Shown: positions 1 through 11,357 of the stretch, one piece after another
Layout: the number at the start of each line of letters is the position of its first letter
Position numbering within the stretch: the stretch's first letter is position 1
Assembly: GCA_020072815.1 (NCBI GenBank)
Contig: JAIQGE010000001.1
Span: forward strand, 620,001 to 684,000
Length of the DNA stretch: 64,000 nucleotides
Source of the DNA: Terriglobia bacterium
GTDB taxonomy: Bacteria; Acidobacteriota; Terriglobia; Terriglobales; Acidobacteriaceae
Direction of reading: 5' to 3'
Notes under the pieces: generated by a model
What the model was told of the DNA's origin: nothing
The model's database searches: none
The model's input: the letters and a program-made list of their open reading frames with translations, nothing else
Made by a program: the position numbers and the translations under genes

Positions 1-1549
<1,549 letters not shown>

Positions 1550-1670
1550 AGCCACGGGCGCTTGATCGAAAAGGACTGTTCCTCCAGCCGTTGAAGTGTG
1601 CGAAAAGACTCGATCTTCTTAGCATGCACCGCCCGTCGTTCTCGCGATATACACTTTCTCAGGAGCTGAC

Positions 1671-2198
1671 ATGACAGCGCTATCAGGCTGGGAGAACTTC
1701 TACGTAATCGTCGGGTCGTCTGCCGGCGCGTTGATCGGACTGCAGTTCGTCGTCATAACCCTCATCGCCACCATGCCCATTGGACAAGGTGCGGCCCAAG
1801 CTGGGCGCGCGTTTGCGACGCCGACCATCGTTCACTTCGGGGCCGTACTGCTGTTGGCAGCGGTCCTATGCGCGCCATGGCACGGGACCGCTCCCGCTGC
1901 AGTTCTATGGGGCCTGATGGGTCTCACTGGCGTAGTGTATGCCGCCATTGTGGCCCATCGTATGCGGCAACAACCTGCATACAAACCTGAGTTTGAGGAC
2001 TGGTTGTTTCATGTTCTGCTACCGTTTGCGGCGTACGCAAGTTTGGCGATATCGGCATTCGCCGCCCGCTCATACGTGCGCGAAGCGCTGTTTGCCGTGG
2101 CTACAGCAGCCTTGCTGCTGCTCTTTATCGGGATTCATAATGCCTGGGACGCCGTAACGTACCACGTCTTTGTGCAGAGAGGGCAACAGCAGAAGTGA
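1671..2198 (+). CDS. small four-helix membrane protein of unknown function
   Basis: A 175-residue protein with about four hydrophobic segments: roughly residues 10-33 (IVGSSAGALIGLQFVVITLI), 55-75, 78-98 and 115-160. The spacing is that of a compact inner-membrane protein. I do not recognise a family. The start has a good ribosome site, CAGGAG at 1660-1665, upstream of ATG 1671. It is separated from the cupin by 121 bases, so it may have its own promoter. No catalytic motif is visible. Confidence 0.75.
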   Translation: MTALSGWENFYVIVGSSAGALIGLQFVVITLIATMPIGQGAAQAGRAFATPTIVHFGAVLLLAAVLCAPWHGTAPAAVLWGLMGLTGVVYAAIVAHRMRQQPAYKPEFEDWLFHVLLPFAAYASLAISAFAARSYVREALFAVATAALLLLFIGIHNAWDAVTYHVFVQRGQQQK

Positions 2199-2225
2199 GC
2201 GCGGTTCGTGCGTATTTCTTGTAAA

Positions 2226-2250
2226 GATTGGCCGGGGAGAGGGATTGAAC
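2226..2250 (-). other. degenerate tRNA 3'-end-like sequence
   Basis: The stretch matches the T-arm plus acceptor end of the tRNA-Pro gene at 14292-14368 with one substitution and two single-base gaps over about 25 bases, including the CCA-equivalent end. No 5' half of a tRNA is present. It may be a decayed third attachment-site copy left by an older insertion at the same tRNA, or a chance resemblance. Confidence 0.3.
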
Positions 2251-2363
2251 TTGGACGTTCTTCGCCAACTCGGCGTCCAAACCGAAGGGTTCGGCGATCC
2301 CATGGAATATGAGAAAAGTGTGGCGCCCTGGAACCAGCGGGTAGCGCTCAAAACGCCACGACG

Positions 2364-2763
2364 ATGAAAACGGAATTGCTGCGATTCAACTGCGCTGTCG
2401 AGCACGATCCCGCCATCGATGCGTGGATGAAAGAGCGTGCAGGTGCATTGGGAGCCATCGCGCATCAGTGGTTTGAAGTGATGCGAAAATGCGGGGACGA
2501 AGTCCGGGAGCTTTTGCATGACGGCTGTCCGGTTGCATGTTTGGGAGATGCGCCCTTCGGCTACGTCAATGTATTCACTTCGCACGTTAACGTGGGGTTC
2601 TTTCACGGCGCAGCGCTGCCGGATCCGGCACGATTGTTGCAAGGCACCGGCAAGTTCATGCGCCATGTGAAGCTGGGATGGAACAGGTACAAACGCGGCG
2701 GCGCTAAAAAGGCTCATCAATGCGGCGTACTCGGACATCAAGGGGCGCGTCGAAAACGGCTAG
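2364..2763 (+). pseudogene. DUF1801-family protein, frameshifted
   Basis: The reading frame from ATG 2364 encodes AIDAWMKERAGALGAIAHQW, then CGDEVRELLHDGCPVACLGD and YVNVFTSHVNVGFFHGAAL, which is the DUF1801 (YdhG-like) fold. After GKFMRHVKLGW the family sequence is lost in that frame. It resumes in the +1 frame as TNAAALKRLINAAYSDIKGR and ends at TAG 2761-2763, the normal end for the family. The simplest event is loss of two bases (or gain of one) near 2674-2680. Without the shift the product would be about 132 residues. No strong ribosome site is seen. A sequencing error is possible but the surrounding DNA also looks decayed. Confidence 0.8.
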
Positions 2764-3036
2764 CTCAGAGAAACGCCTTGGGAGAGTTGACGCGGAGGCG
2801 AACCGCTGGATTAGTAACGATATGTCGCATAAGGATTGATGATCCGTGGGCGGATAATGGCCCATTCGTAAGTGATTTGTCCACGCCAGAAAAACGTAAT
2901 CGCTTGTTCCCCTGGCGCAAATCCAGAGGGTCGATTGAGGAAACGCTGCATTTCGCGATACTCCACCGCGGTGGTGCGGTTGACCGGTTCCGTGTTGATT
3001 GGATCCTCATGCCGCTTGGACGCCCGCTGCCCCTTT

Positions 3037-3546
3037 TTATCGGAGGACTTTTTCTAAGAAAATCGGGGCTGCAATCTCAAGGGGGAAAAGAATCCCGAGA
3101 ACTAGCGTGCTCCACCACAGTACCGAATTACGGTACGGGGAAGACACGGAGCACACACGATCTCTGGCATAGATGGCCCGATCAAAGTTCCGAGCGATAT
3201 GTTTCCCCGTCTCCTTCTGAAGATTCCGGGAATATAGACTGACCGCCATTCCAAACGCAGAAATAGGCATCACGAAAGGCAGAGTAAGATATGGGAAATG
3301 CGGCGTCTTGTCGGCTAGCTGTGCCCCCGTGAACGGCAGAAAGAGGATAGCACCTTGCATGCCCAAGAGCCACTTTCCCTGATCCCAAAGTGTCGCTTGA
3401 AGTGCTTTTCCGCGGTCTTCGAAATACTTCCACAGCTCGATCCTATTGTTGCCGTTAATTGCGAGCAACTTTTCCATGTAGTCCGCCAGCATGCATTTGC
3501 ACGGCGTCCCCTGGGTTGCTTGCTGGAGATCGTTTGCAGGTGACAT
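3037..3546 (-). CDS. hypothetical membrane protein
   Basis: A 169-residue protein beginning MSPANDLQQATQGTPC. The start at 3546 is chosen because GGAGT lies just upstream on the minus strand; a longer open frame reaches 3714 but its extra residues look non-coding. There are hydrophobic segments around residues 65-80 (GMQGAILFLPFTGAQL), 87-107 (YLTLPFVMPISAFGMAV) and 145-163 (LWWSTLVLGILFPLEIAAP), suggesting an integral membrane protein with two or three passes. I recognise no family. It stands alone between a pseudogene and the island boundary. Confidence 0.6.
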   Translation of the reverse strand: MSPANDLQQATQGTPCKCMLADYMEKLLAINGNNRIELWKYFEDRGKALQATLWDQGKWLLGMQGAILFLPFTGAQLADKTPHFPYLTLPFVMPISAFGMAVSLYSRNLQKETGKHIARNFDRAIYARDRVCSVSSPYRNSVLWWSTLVLGILFPLEIAAPIFLEKVLR

Positions 3547-4113
3547 GTTCACTCCTGTTAGCGGCTCACCGCAGCCCCAAAGTTGCCGCCTCGGAGCACC
3601 TGTCGGGCCGTCTTTTCGCCAGTACAGTTGCTCCGTAGCTACATAGCAGAGCTGGCCGCAAACCATTCTTGAGGTGTGGTCGAGCGTTGGACTCGAAAGT
3701 TGCCGGGTCAGCAACTAGGGTTCACACCGCACGCCTTTGTCCCCGATAAGAAGTGATCCGCCTAACCGTTTCGTTTCACCTTTTTTTGATCGAGCGGTTG
3801 AGATCGTGATCGGCGATAGATAATCGAATGGAAAATACGCTTGGAAGGCGTTGCGTTCAGCTTATCAATTTCTTTTTTCACGGTCTCTAATGTTTGTAAT
3901 GTTTGTGCTGCGAAATGACTTCTGCCAAAGTCACTCAAAACGGATCTTTTTGAGGAAAGGGGTGTTGTGCACTCAATACAACTGTCACAGTATGAGCAAG
4001 GAGGCCGTGAAGCCACCGCCGCCCGGTGACCATGAACGAGCACACCGTCACAAAATCGTCTACACCGCTGTAGACGGAAAACCAGAATTCACGCGTAAGT
4101 TCTTGAAAGAAAT
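3547..4113. other. intergenic, no gene supported
   Basis: This stretch leads up to the left boundary of the tRNA-Pro island. It is more AT-rich than its surroundings around 3840-3960. The open frames present on both strands have no ribosome sites and no protein-like composition. I see no tRNA, terminator or promoter here with confidence. Confidence 0.5.
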
Positions 4114-4162
<49 letters not shown>

Positions 4163-4787
4163 ATTCCAGACCGTATTGAAACCTGCTGGAATTTGTTGTT
4201 TCTAAGTGATTGATATTGAACCTGTTGCAGGCCATTCGTGGAATGCTGTTGCGATTTGTTGAAGTTGAAGGCTCTTGCTGTCACAAATTTGCCTACAGTT
4301 CCGCTCGCCTTCCGACGCTTTCAATATTAGGTGCCCGAGGCTTCTGTCGTGGTCCACGTTCCAAAATCGTTGCAGAACGCCCCGAGCATACAGATTCCGC
4401 AGCGTTTGGATCCTCGCGAATCGCTGTTCCGTAAACAGAAGAGGACTGTTGAAAAAGTCACCGGGAATAGCAGGACTACAATCTCACAGCGTGCGAATTC
4501 TCTGATGCTGACAGCTACTTGTGAGAGACCCTGACCTATAGCTCGATTCGGTACATGTCTTTCGCGACCCACTTCTTAACATGTGGGCTTGTCCTAAGTT
4601 GATGGCAAGGACACTTGTTTTTCCGCTGTTGAGTCTGCTATGGTGTCGCCAATTTGTTGAAGTCGGTTCTTAGTTGAACTGGCACCCCCTTGCCAGCCGT
4701 CCACGGCCGGTACTGGACGTCGTAGTTGATGTGTTATAGGCCCATCTGTCGTCAACCCATGTGTTTCCGAATCTTGCGGAGGCGTGT
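4163..4787. other. island left arm, no gene supported
   Basis: 625 bases between the attachment-site copy and the rhs start. This is where an integrase gene could be expected, but I find no integrase motif on either strand. Open frames are short and not protein-like. The last 15 bases carry the rhs ribosome site (GGAGG 4778-4782). A promoter for rhs presumably lies here but I cannot place one. Confidence 0.5.
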
Positions 4788-7700
4788 GTGAAAAAGCTCG
4801 TATTGGCAGTCTTGATGAGTCTAGTGGCAGAAATTTGCCTAGCCCAGAACCCGCCGAACCTCGAAAATGGCTTCAAGCACTATGGCTCCTACGAGGGGAG
4901 CGAGATTGACACAGTCAACGCCCTGAATGGCAATGTGATGTTACACGCCCCAATCCTGCCTAACTACGGTCAGCGTGGTGGCTTGCCCATGCAGGAGTTC
5001 TTACAACAAACCTCGAAAACCTGGCAAGTAGCGTGTCAGCCCGACCAGTCAGGCGGAACGCAATGTTACTGGCAGAATCAATCGTCAGGCGTTATCGTTC
5101 AGCAATCTCTGGCCCTTTCCCTTCAACGCACCGTTGACAAGAACGGGAGCGCGACAGGACAGACAACCATGAGCGCTTTTGGGTACTCAATCCTAAGCCC
5201 AGATGGGTCGACTCACCAGCTTCTTGGCGTTGCTGGCACGCAAGACGCGAGTGGTGAGGCCACAAGATTCTATTCGTTGGACACTACCGGCTACCAACTG
5301 ACAATGAGCGTTGCCGACGCAAGCGGTGTGATGAGCACCGCGACGGTGACTGACCGTCACGGCAATCAGTATGTTGCTGTGTTTCCCACTACTTCGGGCT
5401 GCGGTCCCATGGCGACCAACCATCTTCCCTCCGGCGGCGGTGGAGTCAATCCGTTGATCGATGATGCGCCCATGGGTGACCAGTATTGCCCACAGGTCGC
5501 ATTTGCCCAGCAAGTCACTGACAGCAATGGAAATCGAATCGCGATACCAGTCCCCGGCGTGCCGGGTGCAGGCACGGACACCGTAAACCGAGTGTTCCCT
5601 CTCAGCAATCTAACACTAGCTTCTGACTTTGTGGGGTGTGTGAGCGTTGGAGGCCATGCGTTTACCACGGCCTGGACCGCGACATATCCAGCACCCGACG
5701 GCACATCGCGGTCAATGAAGTGGTGCTATGCCAATATTACGATCCAGACCTCTTTTAATACGGGCGCCCTTGAGGCCCAAAATGCGCCCGGAGTGACTCC
5801 GCCGGTACAGTCCTCAGAGTTAGTCACCGTTATCCAAGCCGACGGCAGCCGCATAACGTTCGACTATGACAGCTACGGCAACCTGACTTACGTTGGACTC
5901 CCAGGCGGAGGCTCAATCACATACGCCTGGGGGATGATTAATTTTCCGTCGTGTACTCAATTTGATGGCGGGATAAGCCGCGCCATTTTGAGCAGGACGG
6001 TGACCGACAATAACGGCCACTCGTCGGTATGGCAGTATCAGTGGGGAACGGTCGCCAACGGAATCATCAGCAACACCGTCACCGATCCTCTCAACAACGA
6101 TACAGTACACGTCTTTACCGCGCTGGATGGAACGGGCCTCGGCGGCTGTGGCTTCCATGAAACTCAAACCCAGCACTATCAAGGCACGGGAGGTTCCCGC
6201 CAACTGCTCCAGCAAGTGGACACGCAATACTCAAGCGTAGTGTTTTCCGTCGAGACTGGATGGGGCCAAGCATTGGGGAACGTGTTTGCCACCGACGTTA
6301 CAACCACCATATATCCGAGTGGTAAGGTGAAGAAAGTTCATCGTGATCCTGACGCCGGCCTGGGCGCTGGCCAACCCATTTTCGGCAACGTGGTTACAGA
6401 GAAGGAATACGATTGGGGGCAAGGCTCGCCCGGGCCGCTGTTGCGCGAGGTTGACACCACCTATCAATGGCAGGTTGATGGCCGTTACCTGACTGCCGGC
6501 TTGCTGGATCTGCCGGCATCGGTCACCGTCAAAGACGGCAGCGGGTGCGTTCTGTCGAAGACCAGCTACGGATACGACGAAACTTACAATAGCATCACGC
6601 TGCAGCCTTCCAATATTTCCACGCAACTGTTCTCCGCGCCCTATGCAGTACGGGGGAACCAAACCTCTGCCAGCAAGTGGTTGTGGTCCCTCACCAGCGG
6701 ATCATGCGCCTCAGTGCCGGCGCAGCCCTCTGTGGTCAGCCACACCATTTGGTATGACACAGGAGAGCCTTATCAGAAGATTGATGCCTTGGGCCATACG
6801 ACAACGCTCAGCTACCATTCCGCGTATGCGGGCGCCTACGTCACGCAAACCTGCTCTCCCACCACTGGCGGCTCGGTAATTCATTGTGTCAGCGGGACGT
6901 ACAACTTCAACACCGGAATGTTGACGAGCCTGACGAATGAGAACGCGACGACCCAGGCCAGCGGCAACACGCCCGGCGACTCTGCGCACACCAGCAATTA
7001 TTCCTATGACTATATGTTTCGCATTACGTCGGCGCAGGCGCCGCCCGATCCGGCGAACGGCAGCCTAAGTGCCACCACGAGTTTCAGTTTCTCCACTCCC
7101 AATACTTTTCCGCTGACTGTAACCCGGAGTACTTCGATCACCACCGCACTGACTGACTCCGCGACCGCCACCTTTGACGGCCTGAACCGTCCGTACAAAA
7201 TGCAGCACGTTACCCCCGGCGGTACAGCGATCGTGGATACAGCTTATGACCTGGCGGCCCACGTCGGTTCAGTCTCGAATCCGTATTTCACGACAGCAGA
7301 CCCGACGTACGGAATCACGGCGTCGCAGTTTGACGCGCTGGACCGGGTCACGCAGACCACCAAGCAAGACGGAAGTATCAGCCTGGTCAGTTACGACATA
7401 ACGCCGCCAGGCGCTCCTGGGGTCTGCACCCAGGCTTCCGACGAAGCCGGCAAGCAGCGGCTCACCTGTGCTGACGCCGTGGGACGGCTGGTGGAAGTCC
7501 ACGAGCCCAATCCGAATGCCGCCGCCAGCAACGCCACCGGCTCAGTCAGCATTAGCGGGAGCGAGCAGACAGGCAACTCGCAACAGGCCACCTCCGGCCA
7601 CACAACGGTGACCATCAGCGGAGATGAGCAGTCGGCTTGCCTGCTGGACCCTTGTCCGCCGCATGCGTTTATCTATGACGCGGGTACGGTGAGCATCACG

Positions 7701-10652
7701 GTGAACGGTGCACAGAAACAAGTCTCTTACTCAAGAACCGTCAACACGCCATCGCTAGTGGCCGCAGCCTTGAGAGACGCTTTCCATAATGACGCCAGTG
7801 CGCCGGCGGATGCCTCCTGCTCAGACCAGTCGTGTTCAACTCCGGTGATCACCCTCACGGCGCGGGCCACGGGAGCATCCACGAACTACGCGTTCAGCAC
7901 CGCCTCCGCCACCGGCGATACGACAGGGAACTTCTTCGACGCTTCCTTCGCTGCCTCACCGGCTTCGGGCGCGCTGACCGGCGGACAAAATGGCTCAACC
8001 GCGCCGGACACCGGCACCGTCACCATCACCGTGAATGGGACGGCTTATACGACAACCTATGGGAATGGCGATACAACCGCTTTGATCGCCACCCGGCTGG
8101 CTGGGCTGGTGAGCGCCGGTTCCTGGGCCAACGCCGTGGCGTCGGGCGGCACCGTGAACCTGACCAGCAAGAGCGCGGGCCCGGCATCGAATTACCCGCT
8201 CTCGACTGGCTATACATGGAACAGCAGCCAATTCACGCAACCATCATTTACTACCACTGCGTCCGGCGCGGGATTGACCGGAGGCTACAACGCCAGCGAT
8301 ATCAACAACAATCCGTACGTCACCCAATACCAGTATGACGGCTTGGGCAATCTGCTGCGCGTGGACCAGAAAGGCTCGGCCCCCGGGGACAGCACCCAGT
8401 GGCGCACCCGGCTGTTTACTTACGATTCGCTCAGCCGGCTGCTGACGGCGCAGAACCCGGAATCGGGGACGATCAGCTACACGTATGATGCGGACGGCGA
8501 ACTGCTGATGAAGACTTCGCCCGCGCCGAACCATACGGACGGGACTACGCAGACCGTCAGCTACTGTTATGACGAGCTGCATCGCTCCACCAAGCGCGAC
8601 TACCAGTCGCACACGTATGCGCCTCCGGCTTGTCCCATCACCGCGCCGGTGGTCAGCTACGTCTATGACTCGGGCGACAACGCCAAAGGCCATTTGACGT
8701 CGCTCACCGACCAGGCGGGTTCGGCCAGCTACAGCTATGACATTCTGGGGCGCCTGACGGGCGAGACGCGCGTGATCGGAAGCATTTCCAAGTCGATCAG
8801 CTACGCGTACCATCTTGGCGGCTCAGTGAAGACGCTGACCTACCCCAACGGGCATGTGGTGACCTACACGCCTGATTTCGCGGGACAGGTTGTCTCCGCG
8901 GTGGATTCGGGCAGCGGCATCAACTACGCGACAGCCGGGACCTACAATGCGCCCGGCTCCCTGACTAGTCTGATCAACGGCAACACCGGTTCGTTTGCCG
9001 GAATCACGAACACGTTCAGCTACAACAAGCGGCTACAGCCGGTGAACATGTCGTCTGCTTCGCCCAGCCAGACGGTGTTTTCCATCGGGTATGACTTCCA
9101 CGCCGGCAATGGAACGGCGGGCAGCGGCACGGACAACGGCAACGTCTTAGCCATCACCAACAACAAAGACACCACACGCAGCCAGACTTTCACGTATGAC
9201 CTGCTGAACCGGTTGATCTCAGCCCAGAACACCGGGACTGATTGCACCGTAAACGTGCTGGGAGGCCAGAAGAAGTTCTGGGGCAACAGTTACGTCTATG
9301 ACGCCTGGGGCAACCTGCTGCAGAAAAATGTGACCAAGTGCTCGGCGGAAAACCTGAGCATTATGGTGCTGGCCAACAACCGGATCGGCACCTCTGGCTA
9401 TGGCTACGATGCTGCCGGCAACATGAACAGCGACGCCACAGATGGCGTTACGGCTGTCTACGACGCCGAGAATCGCATTGCCACCGCCACCAAGAGCGGC
9501 GTCACCACCACCTATACCTACGACGCCGACGGCAACCGGGTGAAGAAAATTACCGGCAGCACCGGCACGCTGTACTGGTACATGACGCCGGGAATCGTGG
9601 CCGAGTCGGACCAGGCAGGGACGCTGAAGAGCGAGTACGTGTTCTTTGACGGTGAGCGCGTGGCCCGCCGCGATCTGCTCGCCCCCACGGGAGTGTTCTA
9701 CTACTTCGCGGACCACCTGAAGACCGCGTCAGTGGTTACCGATGCGGCGGGTGTGATCAAGGCCGAATCGGACTACTACCCCTGGGGTGGCGAGCTGCAG
9801 TTCGTCGCCAACGACTCCAACCATTACAAATTCACCGGCAAAGAACGGGATTCGGAATCTGGGCTCGATTATTTCGGGGCGCGGTATTACTCGAACGGGC
9901 TGGGACGGTTTGTCAGCGCGGACTGGTCGCCGACTCCGATTCCGGTACCGTATGCGCACTTTGAAGATCCGCAATCGTTGAATCTCTACGGCTATGTTGG
10001 CGGTGTGCCAACTTCGGTAAATGACCCTGATGGTCACGGCTGGTGGGACGAGGTGAAGGGTGCAGCAGTCGGCACCGCCAATTTCGTTGGAAACACGGCG
10101 AAAGGTGTCGCAATCGCTGCCATTCCCTTTTATGGCCCGTATAAAGCGGCCCAAGTCATTACAGATACGGTCACAGTTGCAGCTCAGGACTATTACAACA
10201 AAGGCGCATCAGGGGTGATGAATGCGGTTTTAGACCAAGGCCCTCAAGGAGCCATGGAAATTGTCACGGAGGCGGTGTTGACTGGCGGGGCGACTGCGTA
10301 CGCTCTAAAGGCTCCAATTGAGAGCGCCGCGGGAACCGCCAAAGCACCGCTTGGGATGGCTCCTAAAGAGGGTGAGGCCGGAGGGCCTGGTGCTGGCAAG
10401 CGCATCAACGATACAACGAAGGGGCAAGCCTTACAGGAGAATAAGGCAGCCAACGGAGGAAACGCTAAGTGTGTGTTTTGTAAGGAAAAAGTGGGTCCGG
10501 GTACAGACAACAAGATAAACTTTGACCATGCAAAAGCAAAAGCGGGCAATCCCCCTGGTAACAACTCGCTTAATAATACAAACGTGACCTGCGAGTATTG
10601 TAATAAGAGTAAGGGTACTGGAGACGCGCCAAAAAATCCGAAGAATCCTTAA
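4788..10652 (+). CDS. secreted Rhs/YD-repeat polymorphic toxin with C-terminal HNH nuclease
   Basis: About 1954 residues. The GTG start at 4788 is chosen because GGAGG lies 5 bases upstream and it opens a clean signal peptide (VKKLVLAVLMSLVAEICLAQ). YD-type repeats follow, interrupted at about residues 920-1174 by repeated TVTITVNG-type beta segments. The Rhs core runs from about residue 1430 and ends in the conserved ARYYSNGLGRFVSAD block and a DPDGHG junction. Beyond it lies a variable tip with a hydrophobic helix region, then an HNH nuclease: Cys1895-x2-Cys1898, Asp-His1914, a conserved Asn region, and Cys1935-x2-Cys1938 followed by NK. Rhs shells encapsulate and deliver such tips; the tip should be a DNA-cleaving toxin acting on competitors. 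The DUF4265 gene 17 bases downstream is its likely immunity partner. Confidence 0.92.
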   Translation: MKKLVLAVLMSLVAEICLAQNPPNLENGFKHYGSYEGSEIDTVNALNGNVMLHAPILPNYGQRGGLPMQEFLQQTSKTWQVACQPDQSGGTQCYWQNQSSGVIVQQSLALSLQRTVDKNGSATGQTTMSAFGYSILSPDGSTHQLLGVAGTQDASGEATRFYSLDTTGYQLTMSVADASGVMSTATVTDRHGNQYVAVFPTTSGCGPMATNHLPSGGGGVNPLIDDAPMGDQYCPQVAFAQQVTDSNGNRIAIPVPGVPGAGTDTVNRVFPLSNLTLASDFVGCVSVGGHAFTTAWTATYPAPDGTSRSMKWCYANITIQTSFNTGALEAQNAPGVTPPVQSSELVTVIQADGSRITFDYDSYGNLTYVGLPGGGSITYAWGMINFPSCTQFDGGISRAILSRTVTDNNGHSSVWQYQWGTVANGIISNTVTDPLNNDTVHVFTALDGTGLGGCGFHETQTQHYQGTGGSRQLLQQVDTQYSSVVFSVETGWGQALGNVFATDVTTTIYPSGKVKKVHRDPDAGLGAGQPIFGNVVTEKEYDWGQGSPGPLLREVDTTYQWQVDGRYLTAGLLDLPASVTVKDGSGCVLSKTSYGYDETYNSITLQPSNISTQLFSAPYAVRGNQTSASKWLWSLTSGSCASVPAQPSVVSHTIWYDTGEPYQKIDALGHTTTLSYHSAYAGAYVTQTCSPTTGGSVIHCVSGTYNFNTGMLTSLTNENATTQASGNTPGDSAHTSNYSYDYMFRITSAQAPPDPANGSLSATTSFSFSTPNTFPLTVTRSTSITTALTDSATATFDGLNRPYKMQHVTPGGTAIVDTAYDLAAHVGSVSNPYFTTADPTYGITASQFDALDRVTQTTKQDGSISLVSYDITPPGAPGVCTQASDEAGKQRLTCADAVGRLVEVHEPNPNAAASNATGSVSISGSEQTGNSQQATSGHTTVTISGDEQSACLLDPCPPHAFIYDAGTVSITVNGAQKQVSYSRTVNTPSLVAAALRDAFHNDASAPADASCSDQSCSTPVITLTARATGASTNYAFSTASATGDTTGNFFDASFAASPASGALTGGQNGSTAPDTGTVTITVNGTAYTTTYGNGDTTALIATRLAGLVSAGSWANAVASGGTVNLTSKSAGPASNYPLSTGYTWNSSQFTQPSFTTTASGAGLTGGYNASDINNNPYVTQYQYDGLGNLLRVDQKGSAPGDSTQWRTRLFTYDSLSRLLTAQNPESGTISYTYDADGELLMKTSPAPNHTDGTTQTVSYCYDELHRSTKRDYQSHTYAPPACPITAPVVSYVYDSGDNAKGHLTSLTDQAGSASYSYDILGRLTGETRVIGSISKSISYAYHLGGSVKTLTYPNGHVVTYTPDFAGQVVSAVDSGSGINYATAGTYNAPGSLTSLINGNTGSFAGITNTFSYNKRLQPVNMSSASPSQTVFSIGYDFHAGNGTAGSGTDNGNVLAITNNKDTTRSQTFTYDLLNRLISAQNTGTDCTVNVLGGQKKFWGNSYVYDAWGNLLQKNVTKCSAENLSIMVLANNRIGTSGYGYDAAGNMNSDATDGVTAVYDAENRIATATKSGVTTTYTYDADGNRVKKITGSTGTLYWYMTPGIVAESDQAGTLKSEYVFFDGERVARRDLLAPTGVFYYFADHLKTASVVTDAAGVIKAESDYYPWGGELQFVANDSNHYKFTGKERDSESGLDYFGARYYSNGLGRFVSADWSPTPIPVPYAHFEDPQSLNLYGYVGGVPTSVNDPDGHGWWDEVKGAAVGTANFVGNTAKGVAIAAIPFYGPYKAAQVITDTVTVAAQDYYNKGASGVMNAVLDQGPQGAMEIVTEAVLTGGATAYALKAPIESAAGTAKAPLGMAPKEGEAGGPGAGKRINDTTKGQALQENKAANGGNAKCVFCKEKVGPGTDNKINFDHAKAKAGNPPGNNSLNNTNVTCEYCNKSKGTGDAPKNPKNP

Positions 10653-10669
10653 CAGAACTGAGGTTGAAC

Positions 10670-11131
10670 ATGGAAATGAATGAAGAGAAGATGGTCAAAA
10701 TCAAAGTACCTCTTCCCGCAAACGATGCATCTGGAGGAGACGCCGAGTGGGTTTGGGCTGAGCCCGCTGGCGATGAGGAATTTGTGGTGCGAAACGTTCC
10801 GACCTTCGTTTATGGACTTAGTTATGGTGATAGGGTGGGTGCGAAATCAGAAGGTGATGTCCTCGTATTCCATGGAGTTATCCAACGCGGTGGTCACAGC
10901 ACCTACAGGGTATACGCGAAGTCTGACCGTAAAAGTCCTCAAGTCATGAGTGTGCTTCAGGCTCTTGAGAAAATGCACTGCGATATCGAACCTGCAACGG
11001 ACAAAATAGTCGGGATAGACGTTTTGCCAGAAGCAGACATCTATGGGGTGTACCGAGTTCTTCAGGAGGCTGACCGAGCTGGCATTCTCGAATTCGACGA
11101 GGGCTATTGCGGACATCCTGTGAAGTCGTAA
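10670..11131 (+). CDS. DUF4265-family protein, probable immunity protein for the first Rhs-HNH toxin
   Basis: 153 residues from ATG 10670 (CTGAGG six bases upstream; a TTG at 10664 is also in frame). The domain pattern is DUF4265: an N-terminal strand MVKIKVPLPAND, then WVWAEPAGDEEFVVRNVPTF, YGLSYGDRVGAK, and HSTYRVYAK, ending with a VLPEADIYGVY block. DUF4265 proteins recur directly downstream of polymorphic toxins. It is related to the protein at 12953-13426 but clearly diverged, as expected for immunity proteins matched to different toxin tips. It should act in the cytoplasm by binding the HNH tip. The immunity role is inferred from family and position. Confidence 0.85.
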   Translation: MEMNEEKMVKIKVPLPANDASGGDAEWVWAEPAGDEEFVVRNVPTFVYGLSYGDRVGAKSEGDVLVFHGVIQRGGHSTYRVYAKSDRKSPQVMSVLQALEKMHCDIEPATDKIVGIDVLPEADIYGVYRVLQEADRAGILEFDEGYCGHPVKS

Positions 11132-11134
11132 CCA

Positions 11135-11197
11135 ATGGTCAAAATCACAATACCTCTACCGGAGGACGATTTAGCTGGTGGCGGGTGCCCTCGATAA
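11135..11197 (+). pseudogene. stub of a third DUF4265 immunity gene
   Basis: Immediately after the stop at 11131, ATG 11135 opens a 20-codon frame reading MVKITIPLPEDDLAGG. This resembles the N-terminus of the preceding immunity protein (MVKIKVPLPANDASGG) although codons differ. After about 15 codons the sequence switches to the conserved linker that also follows the second immunity gene, and the frame stops. It looks like the start of another immunity gene cut by recombination at the linker. Confidence 0.65.
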
Positions 11198-11356
11198 GAG
11201 CGAAGTACCTGTCAAGGAAAAACTACCCCTGGCGATGCGTGAGCATCGCGATGTTGGCCAAACAAGTCTGTCGACGAACAGCCTGCACCCCAGCAGGCGA
11301 ACACGGCGCCCGTCGGGGGCTCTGGGCTGGGAAAGCACCTGCACTTGAATCACCCA
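11181..11356 (+). repeat. conserved inter-cassette linker, copy 1
   Basis: About 175 bases shared with 13434-13607 at clearly recognisable identity. Shared blocks include GGGTGCCCTC, ATAAGAGCGAAG, CCCCTGGCGATGCGTGAGCA and ACAAGTCTGTCGACGA. Each copy follows an immunity gene (or stub) and ends where Rhs core sequence resumes in mid-gene. It contains a perfect 7-bp hairpin GCGATGC-GTGA-GCATCGC whose loop is a GNRA tetraloop. Frames are closed: a TGA at 11346-11348 blocks the Rhs frame. It could be a recombination substrate, a structured RNA, or both. Confidence 0.7.
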
Positions 11357-11357
11357 T

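Noticed and set aside
2070-2741. Long open frame on the minus strand
   Set aside because: It runs antisense across the end of the membrane protein gene and the DUF1801 pseudogene, with no protein-like composition.
4163-4787. Possible integrase remnant in the island left arm
   Set aside because: No Arg...His-x-x-Arg...Tyr pattern or any integrase-like stretch could be found on either strand.
7832-8338. Arg-rich open frame inside rhs
   Set aside because: It is a shifted-frame shadow of the repetitive GGC/ACC-rich Rhs coding sequence.
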